Shown here: positions 1-11,870 of the stretch, one piece after another | How the letters are laid out: every line of letters begins with the position of its first letter | Numbering within the stretch: the stretch's first letter is position 1 | Source of the DNA: Bemisia tabaci | Lineage: Eukaryota; Arthropoda; Insecta; Hemiptera; Aleyrodidae | Assembly (NCBI RefSeq): GCF_918797505.1 | Contig: NC_092801.1 | Location: 248,001 to 312,000, forward strand | Length of the DNA: 64,000 bases | Direction: 5' to 3' | The notes under the pieces: generated by a model | What the model saw: only the letters and a program-made list of their open reading frames with translations | What the model was told of the DNA's origin: nothing | Database searches by the model: none | Position numbers and translations under genes: made by a program

Positions 1-409
1 TCCACCCTCATTAGGTTTCATTCATAAAAGCTACCGCCATGGACCCCCTTCATCCCATTGGGCTGTATTATTCCTCGTCAGGAAACGGCAACTTGAAAGT
101 GTCCGTACCGAGACTCGAACACCAACGGGGGCGAACCGACGAAAAAAAAGAGAAAAAATAAGCGCTGGAGAGAAAAAAAGAAAAGAAGAAGTAAAGGAGT
201 GAAAGGGTGTATTTTTACAGCTCCCCGACAGGTGATTCGATCAATTAGTATTATGCGATCGGAGTGCTGTGTAATTTGTGTTTTATTGCTCCGCTGTCCT
301 AATTGTGCTCCTCCGATCAGAAATTGACTCGCCGCACAACGGACTAGAAATTGAAGAATCCGAACATCACTGAAAAAAAGTATCACTCTCAAAAAAATCA
401 ATCTCAATT
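1..409. other. Intergenic, nothing recognised
   Basis: Mixed-composition sequence with purine-rich patches at 140-200. Open frames here lack codon structure or similarity to a family I know. Confidence 0.4.
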
Positions 410-562
410 AACTATACTCTTGGCTGATTTTGGCGCTAGATATAAGAGTAGTCGCACCAGCCAGAAGTATGGTTGATCGAACCACACTTTTGGTAGACTC
501 AACTGTGCCTCTGACTAGTGCAACTACTCTTCAGGCGCCAAAATTACCAATGAGTATAGTTG
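410..562. mobile_element. Small palindromic MITE
   Basis: Two arms of about 70 bases, starting AACTATACTC on both strands and sharing TTTTGGCGC and AGAGTAGT blocks in inverted order, separated by a few bases. The length and near-perfect palindrome fit a foldback MITE. Superfamily not determined. Confidence 0.6.
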
Positions 563-1060
563 GGATTGTGATAAAATTTATTTGTGAATCAATGGTGTTT
601 TTGAAAAACATTTGCCTCGAGCGAAAATTAAAACTTTGAGAAAGTGCGGCTTTGCACTTTTCCCTTTAATTCCGTATAGGAGCGTCGTATCGTACTACGG
701 AGCGTTTCCAAAGATGAACTGTTGCTGCATAATTTGATTTTCGAAACGAAGACAATATGCCCAATATTACATTATGCCCTCAATCAAGAATTGCCTAAAC
801 TTTTAATTCTTTTCTGAAAATTTTGCGGGCGCATTTTTGCTGAAAGTAATTAAAAGCGGATATCAAATAAACGTATCTACGCCAAAAATCTGCAAATGCA
901 TTAAATCAAATGAGCTTTGTGGCACTTAAACACAATGCAAAAAGTTTCTTCTAATTTAATTTACTTCCAAATAGCGCTCTTTACATCATAAATATGTCCA
1001 AATAAGTTCCCTGGAGCCTTTTGCCGCGTTCGCGACGGAATTAAACTCACTTAAATTATT
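563..1060. other. AT-rich intergenic stretch
   Basis: No gene, repeat or structured element was recognised. Confidence 0.4.
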
Positions 1061-1161
1061 GATGCAGAGCGCGCGTCACGGATGCATAATTCGCCTTCAG
1101 TTTTTAGAGTATGCTACAAGCGTCAGCGTGGAGTTGATATAGTTGCTCACACCGCGCCGTC
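1061..1161 (+). repeat. Dispersed repeat, inverted partner at 5488-5588
   Basis: About 100 bases from GATGCAGAGCGCGCGTCACG to the GCTCACACCGCGCCGTC end. It recurs in reverse complement at 5488-5588 with scattered substitutions. Both are probably fragments of one transposon family. Confidence 0.6.
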
Positions 1162-1681
1162 GCGCCGCACCTGCGAATTTGCATCGAGGTATGCCTCTTC
1201 TTCTCCTCCTTCTTTTGTCTCTCCTTTCATTGATTTTTTCTCCTTAATTGTTTCCTCTCTTGCTGTCTCTTCTTTGCCCGGGTCGATTCTCGCTGCATAC
1301 AAATGGGTGCTTCTGGGAATGAACAAAAAATAGTACTATTTTGCGGAGAAAACAAGGGCAAAAAAGTTCGAAAATTTCAATCGATTTGGACCACGTCTCA
1401 AAGACGCTAGCTGTGAAGCAGCGCAACGTGGTGACGGTTTCCGTCCCTAGATCTTTAGTTCACTTCAGATGGAAAGTATATCAGAAGGAATAAGTTTCTA
1501 GAAGCCCCGCTTCAGATTCATCTCGGCTGTTTCAAAGACGTTTGCCGCCCGAGGAGAGGCCGAAAAGAACAAACGCTCCGAGAGGCTCTTGAAGACCAAC
1601 TGGAGTTCTTAGCGGCTCGGACAATAGGATTAATGGCTCGATAGTAATTCCCCTGCCGCGGCCGCGTCCGTCCACGTGGTA

Positions 1682-1709
1682 AATGGTCAATGGTCAATGG
1701 TCAATGGTC
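1682..1709. repeat. (AATGGTC)4 microsatellite
   Basis: Four perfect head-to-tail copies of a 7-base unit. Confidence 0.9.
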
Positions 1710-1956
1710 CTAGTAGTAATGGAGTGTTCATTCAAAACGCCACCACCAACACACTCACTAATCTGGAGGCCTCTCCATCGTATGGTCAATGTGTAAGCGA
1801 CCAGCTCGCGTGACTCAGATCATTCATGGATTCGATGACGGCACAGCTTTGAATTTGATACCGATTGGCGGAATTTTACGAGTTTACGAAACGTTTTCTT
1901 TGCTCACACCCATCGTCAAACCAATTCCGATTTCCATCTTACACTGTTCGAGGGTA

Positions 1957-2570
1957 TGGATTCGGTCGACATGGATCGATTGACACGACAAACCCGTGGA
2001 TTGATCGACAAACCCGTGAATCGATCGAGAAACCCTGCTAAAAATGGTGAGTGCAAAAGAGTAGAAAATCAAAGCCATATGAATAGAATTTCAATTCATA
2101 TGAATAGGATTTCAACTCATATGAATAGAGTTTCAACTTATACGAATAGAATTTAACTCATAGGAGGAGAATTATCCAGATTTCGCCAACTTCTATGACT
2201 AGAGATTCCAACTCATATGACTAGAGATTTCAACTCACATGAGTTCAGTGTTGTATCTACCGTGTCCGATATCTCAGAAACTAGTCACCGCATCAAAAAA
2301 TCTTAAGAACAAAATGTTTTCATTTTTCAAATTTACTCCTGGTCAGGAACAGCACTTCTAAAAAATGAAAAAATTGAATTCATGCGAGTTGAACTTTTTT
2401 ACTCTTAAGAGTAGAATATTCTAGTGATATGAGTAGAATTTCTTCTCATATGAGTAGGATTTCTACTCGTAAATGAAATATCTACTCATGTGAGTAGGCG
2501 AATTCTGATTAGCCTACTCGTCAATTTTAGCAGGGATCCCGTGAATCGATCGACAAACCCGTGATCAATG
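1957..2570. repeat. 20-bp minisatellite split by a MITE
   Basis: Units of the type CGATCGACAAACCCGTGAAT occur at about 1975-2032 and continue at 2536-2570. The break is exactly the MITE at 2033-2535, which shows the minisatellite was there first. Confidence 0.65.
2033..2535. mobile_element. MITE with CCCTGCTAAAA termini
   Basis: Terminal inverted repeats CCCTGCTAAAA..TTTTAGCAGGG enclose 503 bases. The interior holds four head-to-tail units of about 20 bases (TCATATGAATAGAATTTCAA type, about 2078-2160) and further CATATGA(C/G)TAG motifs in both orientations. No coding capacity. The target duplication is not clear. Confidence 0.65.
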
Positions 2571-2639
2571 TACAAGAGACCATGTCATAAATATGAGCCC
2601 TAATGCCGATATGAGTGAATTCTTGAGCGCTACCCAGCT

Positions 2640-3180
2640 CGTCCTAGACTCGTCGAGTGTATGGCCTCCGAGACCGTCATCGGGTCGGCGGGAATAATTG
2701 AAACCCCGTTTGAGTTTGGGATCCGCACGGGCTCGCCCTTCAATTACTTTCATTTAGCCAGGATTTAGTCACCCCTAAATCACTACTCCGCCACCAGCTA
2801 ACAAGATTTTATAATTTAAATGCGCTCCCCCCTCTCCTCTTCCCACCCTCACCGGCCACCGCCGCAGCCGCGAGCCGATTTAATAATTCATAAACCTCTA
2901 AGCCGGAAAGCTCAACTTTTTTCATCGTTCAATTTGATGCCCTCCCCCCCCCCCCGTCCTGTGGTGCGATTCGTGTATTTTTCCCCGATTTTTATTTATT
3001 TTTCCGCGATTGCGGAGTGATTCGGAAATAGGAGATATCTCCTCTATCCGCCTTCCCGATAAATCAATCATAATCGTGCCACGATTCCGAACGGATTGCG
3101 CGATCGTCCGGAATATAGCGTTTTTCGCGCGCGGCCAGCGCGTCCGAAATTGAGGGATTCGGGAATTCTATGTGTGACCG
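2640..3180. promoter_or_regulatory. Candidate conserved non-coding island
   Basis: A GC-richer, non-repetitive stretch with no inverted-repeat ends, containing homeodomain-type sites (TAATTTAAATG, TTTAATAATTCATAAA) and TGATTGATTTAT on the minus strand near 3060, which resembles an Exd/Hox composite site. Regulatory function is inferred only from appearance. Confidence 0.25.
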
Positions 3181-4930
3181 GTCGTGGATAAAAGGGTCTC
3201 ACCTCCCACGTGCTCAATATTTAGTCATTGATACCAGAGTGTAGAGGTATATATGCTCCAAATATTTCGGGACCAATAACGCCTGAAAAATCGAATCCAG
3301 TTTGATCAATGACGTTTGAAGTTTGTTGAGAAAAAAAAAGTGACGTCATCGTCAGACGTGAGCATAAAAAGTATCAATCTACCATATTCAGGTGAATTAG
3401 GCTCAAAAGCGTTGTTACCCGTATGAAGGAACGTAACTTCATTCCAAGGTTGCAACATTGACTCAAGCAATTTCTATTTCTTACAAGAAAATACCGGTGC
3501 AAATTTTGGTCGAAACTTTTTTCCCGATTTTTGCATAAGATTAGAAGAGAAATCAGTGAAATTTTCAGTTGGAAATGCCCCAAATTCTCTTATTGGGAAA
3601 AACGCAGTTTGGTAGAGGGAATTAGCGAACATTGAAATGTAGTTACGTACGTTCTTCTTGCGGGGAGCGATGCATTTTCGGATTAACAATTGAGCTACAT
3701 TTTGCAATGAAGCAATACTATTCTTCGGCGTATATCCTTTAAAACAGCAACTTGCAAAGGGAATCTGATTAGCGGAAATACTTAAGATTAAGTCCTTACT
3801 GCTAAATTTAATTCCTGAATTTATACACCTTTTTTAGGCAAGGAATTGAACTTAAGTATCCGCTAATTCCTCGTCAGGTCACTAATAATTGGAGAATTTT
3901 TTCCAAGGAGATCCAAAAATCCAATCTTTCGACTCAACTCAGCAGTCAGCACTAATTATTCCACGTTAAATTTATTCTCCTGGATTAAAATCCATTCTGC
4001 TTGTAAACAGCCACGTAGTATCTAAACTCTAAAAAATGTTCAAACAAATTCATGAACGTTTAAAGAAGAGAATGCCAATCGAAGGGTAAAGCGGATATGG
4101 AGTAATGCGGCCGGCATTCATCTGTAAAGAAGTTGGAATGTGGTTAATTTTGAGTCAAACTTGGACTAGAATATACTGTATGGGGCAAACTGTCTACACT
4201 CAGGCTCCTTCATTTCGTATGATATAAAAGTTCAAAGACCATTTTCATCATATTTCCACGTAATTATTTATATTACACCAAATTTACTTCGAAAATTACA
4301 GACTTTTATTTTCCCATTGTCTTTCATCTTTGATAACCTTTATTCAGAGTCATTCAAAACTTTCCCTCTTATCACGTGTGCTTGAAGCTGAACAAAACTA
4401 CTTTGTCTATTTATTTCAAAAAAGCAATAGAGTTATACCTCATATTGGAAGGAGAGTGAGATGTGGATGAGGAAATGTTTATTCGAGAAAACGTTCTAAA
4501 TTCTACACTGCTGTCCCAAAAAACACAATCATCTCTGGGAAAAAATCCCGTTCCCCGCTTAGAAATCGAGAAACGAACGTGCTTTGTGCTATATAGCTTG
4601 AACGTATGGTAAGTACATTAGGTAAGTATTTGTCTTGAAAGTCTACGTGAATGAAGTCACGCTATCTTACTTTTTTCCAGGTAGCCTTTAAAATCATGAA
4701 TATTTTCGCATTTTTAATTTGCGTGATACCTCCTGGAAAGCACACTGATTGGGCACATGAAAAAGCACTATGTAGTTCTCCGAAAAACCGTCATAAACAC
4801 AGTGACGCTGACTTGCCACCCCCCCCCCCGTTAGATCCTCAAATTGTAGATATTTTCGCTTTTACATCACACTTCAAAAAGTTATTGTTTGCCACCATCC
4901 AGTACAAACAGAGGATTTTTTCGCTCTGTA
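3181..4930. other. Intergenic, nothing recognised
   Basis: AT-rich sequence with short open frames only. No inverted-repeat ends or gene structure were found. Confidence 0.4.
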
Positions 4931-5075
4931 TTAATCAATCAATCAATCAATCAATTGATCGGTAACATAATTAGTCAATGAAAAACAAGTCAACGAATTA
5001 AATAATCAGTCAATTAAGTAATAATTAAATAAATTAATGAATTAATTAATTGATCAGTCAATCAATCGTCCTCCG
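4931..5075. repeat. AATC/AATTA low-complexity tract
   Basis: Five tandem AATC units followed by degenerate AATTAA/TCAATC variants. Confidence 0.7.
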
Positions 5076-5487
5076 ACATATTCTGCGGTTTCTTCCATCA
5101 TGCATTCATCGAGTGTACGCTATTTTCGACGAATGACGTCAAGAATTGTTCTATCAAAGAAAATAATTCCTTTGCAAAAGAAAACGTAAAGATTGAAATT
5201 TTCACCAATTTGATTTTTACTTAATGTTCTAAGTTTCAACCATTGGAATGTGACTGTACATGTATCTAGTGTCAATCAAGCATGATCAAAGATGCAGATG
5301 TTGGAATTAAGTGATGGCCATCGGTGTCTATTTTTTTAACTCGGAAAACTTCATAACAAAGTGAAAACTCAATGCAAGTTTTACCGGGTATTCTGAAAGC
5401 CAATAGTAGTTTATTTTTTACGTTTTGTGCGTTTATTAGTAGTTTGCTGGAATTTAACGAGTTTTAGACGATGCTAGATGAATGCTA

Positions 5488-5588
5488 GACGGCGCGGTGT
5501 GAGCAACTATTGCAGCTCCAGGATGATGCTTGTTGCAGTATCTAAAAACTGAAGGCGGATTATACATTCGTGACGCGCGTTCCGCATC
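5488..5588 (-). repeat. Dispersed repeat, inverted partner of 1061-1161
   Basis: Reverse-complement relative of 1061-1161, including the shared CCTTCAGTTTTTAGA and GTTGCTCACACCGCGCCGTC blocks. The 4.3 kb between the two copies shows no coherent element, so they are more likely independent insertions than the ends of one transposon. Confidence 0.55.
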
Positions 5589-6158
5589 TACACAATTCTA
5601 AACGAGTTCATTTCTATTAGGACGCCAAATATAAGCAGACAAATCAGGGTAGAAGCATCACAGCACATGTGCTTTCGTCAAAATTTCACTTAAAGCACGT
5701 CAAGCATGTCGGAAACTTTTAAAATTAATATGAGTGAGGAATAAACGTCATCGCTAGCATCATCTAACTTCAAACTTCTCCCTCGCGAAAAAAACGAGAC
5801 CCAAATTAGACATTGAAAGTAATCTACGCGTTAACAGTACAAACTATACGTTACAAAAAAGTAGAACTTGGTTTCACACAAAGATTCATCCTCTTCTGAT
5901 ACAAGGCAAATTCCAAAAATAAAGAAGAAAAAAAAAGTTAAGATAGTTTAAGATGCAGGAAAATTTTTCTTTCGTAAAATATATAAAAATTAGCCTAACT
6001 CCCGATTTGACTCGAGTAGACCATAGCTTTTCCGTGAGCTAGAAGTGTCTAAACAGAGACAGATGATAATGTTGTGCTTAATTTCGTACCCTAATATATG
6101 GCACATTTTCCCTTTTAGTAAGCCTAACTTACCATGGCTAATGTATAGCAGTAAACTA
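5589..6158. other. AT-rich intergenic stretch
   Basis: Nothing recognised. Confidence 0.35.
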
Positions 6159-6504
6159 AATTTGAATTTGAATTGAATTTGAATTGGAATTGGAATTGGA
6201 ATTTGAATTTGAACTTGAATTTGAATTTGAATTTGAATTTGAATTGAATTGAATTTGAATTGAATTTGAATTCGAATTTGAATTTGAATTTGAATTTGAA
6301 TTTGAATTTGAATTTGAATTTGAATTTGAATTTGAATTTGAATTTGAATTTGAATTTGAATTGAATTTGAATTTGAATTTGAATTTGAATTTGAATTTGA
6401 ATTTGAATTTGAATTTGAATTTGAATTTGAATTTGAATTGAATTGAAGTTGAATTTGAATTTGATTGAATTATTGAATTTGAATTTGAATTTGAATTTGA
6501 ATTG
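6159..6504. repeat. (TTTGAA)n hexanucleotide microsatellite
   Basis: About 345 bases of TTTGAA repeats with occasional one-base deletions (TTGAA). The minus strand reads as alternating Phe-Lys, Asn-Ser or Ile-Gln depending on frame, so the long open frame here is an artefact. Confidence 0.95.
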
Positions 6505-7091
6505 GAGTTATAGTCGTGGTTGTGCATACGTGAACCATTAGACAAGGCACAAATTTGAGCATTCTGACGCATAATTTCTCATTAGTTATTTCAAGTTTGG
6601 TACGATTTTTACAGCGAAAAATACTGTAAGTATCTCCTAACCAAGACATGAAGCGTTTTCCATGCATAAACTCGAACTTCCCGTCCATAGAAAAACAATA
6701 ATGTACTTGAGTTCAAACACACACTTAACGTTACCGAAACAGTCTTTGAGATATGAAACTATGATAATCTCAATATTGGTGCTTCGGCTCAGCTGCTGCA
6801 CATTGTTTACACTCGCACAGCAAAGCTTGATTAAGAGGCCTGCCACAACTGTTGGAGTGCGGTATTTGATCCAAGTAAACTCTTGTTTTTCATGTAGGTG
6901 GAAAATGTACAGCTGTCGTATGCTAGATAAAAACGTTATTTTATTGGTTTTAAGTAAAAACACAAAAAAAGGGTAACCAAGGCTTAAAAACAAGCATCGT
7001 TTTTTCGCCCTGATTACCCCCTTTTCGGTGTTTTTTAGTTGAATTCTTCAGGTTATTTTTCTGCATTATTGGGTATCGGTTTGAAGTTAAA

Positions 7092-7335
7092 CCCTCTATG
7101 CCATGAATTAATTTTAGATCGCAGATTCTGAAGGACACTAATCTATTATTTAGCTTCCATAAAAGACATAGAGTACCCAATTTATTTTTCAAATTTTAAA
7201 ATTTTTGGGAATCAGTTATTCAGAAGACGAAAAAACTACTGAAAATTTGCAAAATCATGCCACGGAGGAAAGATTTAAATTTTAAAAACCCAAAAAATAC
7301 GTTGTTACGAAATCGTAACGCTATGGCATAGAGGG
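7092..7335. mobile_element. Possible piggyBac-type MITE
   Basis: Perfect 13-base terminal repeats CCCTCTATGCCAT..ATGGCATAGAGGG. TTAA follows the right end directly and lies one base from the left end. TTAA flanks and a CCCT start fit piggyBac. About 150 bases of the right part recur at 29935-30086. Confidence 0.55.
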
Positions 7336-7409
7336 TTAATCAGTTACTTTTGTTACGGGAATCGTGTTCTATGCGAAATAGTGAAAAAGAACCATTGATC
7401 AGAATTTAT

Positions 7410-7720
7410 ACCTTTGGCTACTGGTTCATCTTCAATTGAAGTTAAAGCCAATTTTTTCGCACAGTTTGGCAACGACGATCGCGAACCGTCCGGAACCCGT
7501 ATCTCGTCGGGGATCATTAAAAACTTAATTTATTTTCGATCAAAATGTTCTACATCACCTTGCGTCTATTTTTTTCGCTCGCCGGGTTCTTTTTCATTTA
7601 TTCACCCCCTCCCCCTCCCCCGCCCCCGTTCGGGGATAAACCCATTTTTAATTTAATTTTATTTTGTTTTCGCTAGCGACTACGCCGTGCTTTGCAATTT
7701 TTGCATATTTATTTATTCCG
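7410..7720. promoter_or_regulatory. Candidate conserved non-coding island
   Basis: Non-repetitive sequence with GC-rich patches alternating with TTTAATTTAATTTTATT-type homeodomain-like stretches. It has no transposon ends and no plausible splice structure. Weak inference. Confidence 0.18.
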
Positions 7721-8062
7721 TTTTTTTTTTTAATCGATAGGATCTGTTCGAGGTTTCCGTTTGTCAGGAGATCCGCTGTGATAAGTCTGATAAGCCCGCT
7801 CAAGGCTCTCTGGGCGCGAAATAAATAAAAACGATAAATGAGCGCGGAGCTGGCTCTGTGGGGCGGTGGTTCTCAAATTGAGTGGCAGTGGGGTGATGCA
7901 CGCCGTGCTTGTTGAGAGGAAGGCTAGTAAAATGGTAGTTCTTACCAAATTCTACAATTTTCGCATGATTCTTTACAGGATGACATGGACTGCATGTTGC
8001 AAGGAGGAACTATTAATTATAACATAAAGAATTATACACCATAATGTGCTCATAATGTTCCT

Positions 8063-8590
8063 TTGCAGACGGATGTTCCTCCTTCTTATAGTCTTCCTCT
8101 CTTGTTCTCCTCTTCTTTTCTTCTGCTATCTCTCCCTTGGTTGCAGCGACACCTCTATAAAATAAATAATGCAACAACTGAAACTTGTATGCTTATCTTC
8201 TACTTTTCTTCTTCTTCGTTTACTTTCACTTTTTATTCTTTTCTTCTGCTTCTCTTCTTCTACTTTGTGTCTTCTCATTCTCCTTATTCTTCCTTTTCTA
8301 CCACTTTTCCTTCCTCTTTTCACGCTCTTTTCTTTGCCTTCTCCTTTTTCCTATTTTTTTCAATTCTTCCTCCTCTACATCCTCTGTTCTCATCTACACC
8401 CCTTCCATTTCATTTTCTTTTCTTCTTCTTCTTTCTCCTCCACCTCTCATTATCCTTTCTCATTATCAATTTATTTTCCTTCTTTTACCCCTCCTATTTC
8501 TACCTCATCTTTATCTTTCTGGCTTTTTCTCCTCTGTATCTTTCTCTTTCTGTTCAACCTTTTCCTTCCCCACTTTGATCCTCTTTAAGC
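8063..8590 (+). repeat. Long polypyrimidine tract
   Basis: About 500 bases that are almost entirely C and T on the plus strand. All three plus frames are long and open (Phe/Leu/Ser-rich), which is a composition effect. The end (ACTTTGATCCTCTTTAAGCAGATAGGTGCC-like) resembles the end of the tract at 19195-19470, so the tracts may belong to one repeat family. Confidence 0.75.
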
Positions 8591-10117
8591 AGATAGGTGC
8601 CTGAATGAACCAGCAAAAGTTATTCTTGATTACAAAATGAAGTCTAAGTGGTCGTACTTTTTTTTACTCTTATCAAGGAATTTTTCATGTAGCGTAGGTA
8701 GTTCCTAATCCCGGCCCTTATGAAGATGACAGAACATATTTGGAGTCAATGACTCCGTTCTGTTAGTTCTGGTGGTTGAAACCCATAGATAAATTAGCAA
8801 AAATCAATGAGCTCTATTCAAATACCATGTTTCTGCCTCCAATATTACATCCACGTCCAGAGACACGTTCATCGTAAAGCAGGACATGTGACATCATCTG
8901 CACAGGTATTCCGTACCATGGTTTCTACCATCACGGTTTTATTTACTAGGGATACACACATTTGCACTATGGGTGCTCGATTCGAAGCATGGATGAAACG
9001 GAGGTTGAAGAAACCAAGGTATGCACTACCGCGGTGGATGACGTCATACAGAGCATATTTTATAAGGGGTAAAATCTTCGTTAATATTGGACATGGAAAC
9101 TTGTTGCAGGGCTAATCTTGTTATTCTTGGCTGATCCATAATCTTTAATCATTGGAATACGATTCCGTGACCAGCGGAACAAACCCATTGCCAGCATCAG
9201 AGTCAATTTGCTTCAAACTTCAAAAAAACCATTACTTGAGTTGACATTCTGACTCGACGTATTTTAAGAAGAGTATAGAACAGCGTACAGTATCGAAAAA
9301 TGAAATTAAATAAAAATTTTCCACCCTTTTATTCCCCCCGTGCTGAACAATTTTTTCACCTTAATTAGTTACTCTCTTGTGGGCTTCGTCCATTTTTTTT
9401 CTTCTTCTTTTCTATTTTGATTCGTCCTTTATTATGTTTTAATTACAGAGGGGTTACAGTTTATGATTATGAATAAAAATAAGAAAGAAATACATTGAAT
9501 TACAGAGGAGGAGGAAAAAGAAAGAAGAAAAAAATCCGAGAGAGATTGAAGGAAGGGGTAAAGGAGCCAGAAGTGCTGTAAGCATACCATCAGCAGAAAA
9601 GGCCCCAAATTCGTCACTTGACTGACCAAATAAAACTAACAAAACCATAATAGTCCGTCCCATAGTCCATAGCATTCTAAAATTGGCTAGTTTCTTCCTG
9701 TGCTACTTGATCCAAATAAACCTCAAAATTCGATTTCGTGGGAACAGCTGAGAAGAGAATTTTGAGAATCATTGCTCGTAACTGAGCGATTGGGTAGGGC
9801 CGTTGAATGTTGTAGTGGGGATTGATGGAATTCGGGACCCGCGCGCAGCTCGATCAAACTTATAGCGTCGGTCTTCCGAAAGTTCCAATTAAGGGAAATT
9901 GCACCGCCAAGTGATTAAAACGCTCCACAACATGTAAAACACGCCGAAATGCCCGTACGGTGGTCGTTTTTGCGTTCGGATGCTCGTAAAATTTGCGGTT
10001 TCGATACAACGTTGTGCGGGACGTCTAACCACCGAATTCCAGGCGTCGATCTACACTCATGATGTAGTGTTCACTATTGAATTTATCAGGAATAGCTCGC
10101 GTGCGAGGGGTTTTCGC
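8591..10117. other. Intergenic, nothing recognised
   Basis: Mixed sequence including a purine-rich patch at 9480-9560. No gene or element could be supported. Confidence 0.35.
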
Positions 10118-10125
10118 AAGGACGA

Positions 10126-10290
10126 CAGTGGCGTGGCGTGAATTGCGATGTATCGATTGTTATGCCATTCAAACCTACGGTAAAGAATCGATTATTGAGG
10201 TGTTCGCTGCGAACACCCTGTGTATCGATCCTTTTCCATAGGTTTAAATGGAATAGCAATCGATAGATCGCAATGCACGCCACGCCACTG
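10126..10290. mobile_element. hAT-type MITE, 165 bp
   Basis: Begins CAGTGGCGTGGCGTG and ends with its reverse complement. The arms pair over about 65 bases. Flanked by a perfect 8-bp target duplication AAGGACGA (10118-10125 and 10291-10298). The CAGTGG start plus 8-bp duplication is the hAT signature. The interior shares TATCGATTCTT-type and TAGGTTTAAATGGAA segments with the elements at 46895 and 52912. Confidence 0.88.
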
Positions 10291-10629
10291 AAGGACGATA
10301 CATTTATGACTAAAATGAAGAGACGCGTATCTCCATAGCGATGTTCAAAAATTTCTGATTATGCTTTATTTTTTTATATTTTTTTTTTTTTAAATAAAAA
10401 CAACCAACATATATTTTTGAATTTTCATGTAAGTTTGGTAGGTGAGGAGAATCCACCAAAAATTTCAGGCGGTTCGTCGATTATATATTTATTTATTCAT
10501 TTTGTTGTATTTTACATCGTTATATTTTCAAAAACAATAACGGACAGTTGCAACATTGATATTAGAGATACGCTTTATCCTAGCTACTTTATTATCTAGT
10601 CTAGCTAATTATATCGTCTCCCTCTAATA

Positions 10630-10800
10630 AAACGTGCCCAACTTTCAACTTTTCTGCCTTCTTCCTCTCTTTTATGACGTTTTCCCTTCTTCTTATTCTT
10701 TTACGTATCATTTTTCTTCCTCTTATTTTTCTCCTCCTACTTCTGCCCTTCTTTCTTCTCTTTCCTTTTTTCCCTTTTTTTTAATTTGTCCGATCTTTAG
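10630..10800 (+). repeat. Polypyrimidine tract
   Basis: CT-rich stretch of about 170 bases similar in texture to 8063-8590 and 19195-19470. Confidence 0.55.
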
Positions 10801-11580
10801 TGTGCTCCTGTCTCATATTCGTTAAGTCCTGAGCTATTTCATAGATGCCTTTTTTCAAAACTATCAGTACAGATACCATTGATTCTCTTAACTCAAAACA
10901 AATAACATCCTTGCATGTCAGTTTGACAACAGTGCGCTAAAATCTGTGCTGAAAATGGGGTGCCCCTCTGAATGATTTCATTAAACAGATCGAGAGCAAC
11001 TGAACTTAGAAGGGCGCCACGGTCTGTTGAGCGCCTCCTCTGCACCACGCACAAAAGTTATTTGACTTGGTGTTGCGCGCTTTTAACTCCATTAACACTA
11101 TCAATATCAATTAAGGGAGGGGAGCGGATATTCAACTCGAATTCTTTCGTCATTTGGATGTTTACAAGAGTGCCTTTTTGACTCCTTGGTCGAGCGTTTG
11201 ACAATGCGGTGATGTTGGTGTTGCAACCTGCAAGCGGTAAGCGTAACGGATAATGACATGGTTACAATTTTACTTAATTTTTCCATAAAGAACTCCTATT
11301 TCAGGCTCATTATAGAAAAAACATAATTTGAAAGTTATATTGAGCGTTTCCATTGAGGGATTTCCCGACTAACTGGAAACTTTATACGGATTTTTCAATC
11401 TCATGAATAAAAGCTCTTAAGTTGCAGATGAGACCTCGTTCAGCTCATTTGCTCGAAAACTCGCTGGGTTTGCCGAATTCTTTTCAAGGCGTGTTTCACC
11501 AACTCCTCGACGATTTTAGTGTACTTGATAAAACATCAAATACTTAAATATCAACGCTTGAAAACTTAACCTTGAAATAT

Positions 11581-11856
11581 TTTTTTTTTTTTTTTTTTTT
11601 GCTGGTTTAGTGGCTTATATTCCGTTGGAACCTACAGCCATCGATAGATAGTATTTATTGTCCTTAGACATCATGGGATTTAGGCACATCCATGCTCCGC
11701 AGGCTTTCAAATTTTCAGGGATTGAGGCCGAGTGGAATCTGTTTCTGCAGATCCACTCGTCAGTTCCATGAAAATTTGTCGCCAACACCGGGATTCGAAC
11801 CCGAGACCTATTGGCCTAGAGTCAGACGCGCTGACCACTAGGCCAACCTGGCCGGC
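11581..11856 (-). mobile_element. tRNA-derived SINE with poly(A) tail and target duplication
   Basis: On the minus strand the element starts GCCGGCCAGG and has an A-box-like TGGCCTAGTGG (11845-11835) and a B box GGTTCGAATCC (11801-11791), the internal RNA polymerase III promoter of a tRNA. A unique body follows and a run of about 20 A closes it (T run at 11581-11600). A perfect 14-bp duplication TAACCTTGAAATAT flanks it (11567-11580 and 11857-11870), as expected for LINE-assisted retrotransposition. The intact duplication suggests a recent insertion. Confidence 0.93.
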
Positions 11857-11870
11857 TAACCTTGAAATAT

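Noticed and set aside
6156..6572. 138-residue open frame of Asn-Ser and Phe-Lys repeats
   Set aside because: It is a translation of the TTTGAA microsatellite, with frame changes at each one-base slip.
8063..8604. Three overlapping plus-strand frames rich in Phe, Leu and Ser
   Set aside because: A polypyrimidine strand contains almost no stop codons. All three frames are open and none has gene-like composition.
11790..11856. tRNA-like A and B boxes
   Set aside because: They belong to a SINE with poly(A) tail and target duplication. No complete cloverleaf, so it is not a tRNA gene.
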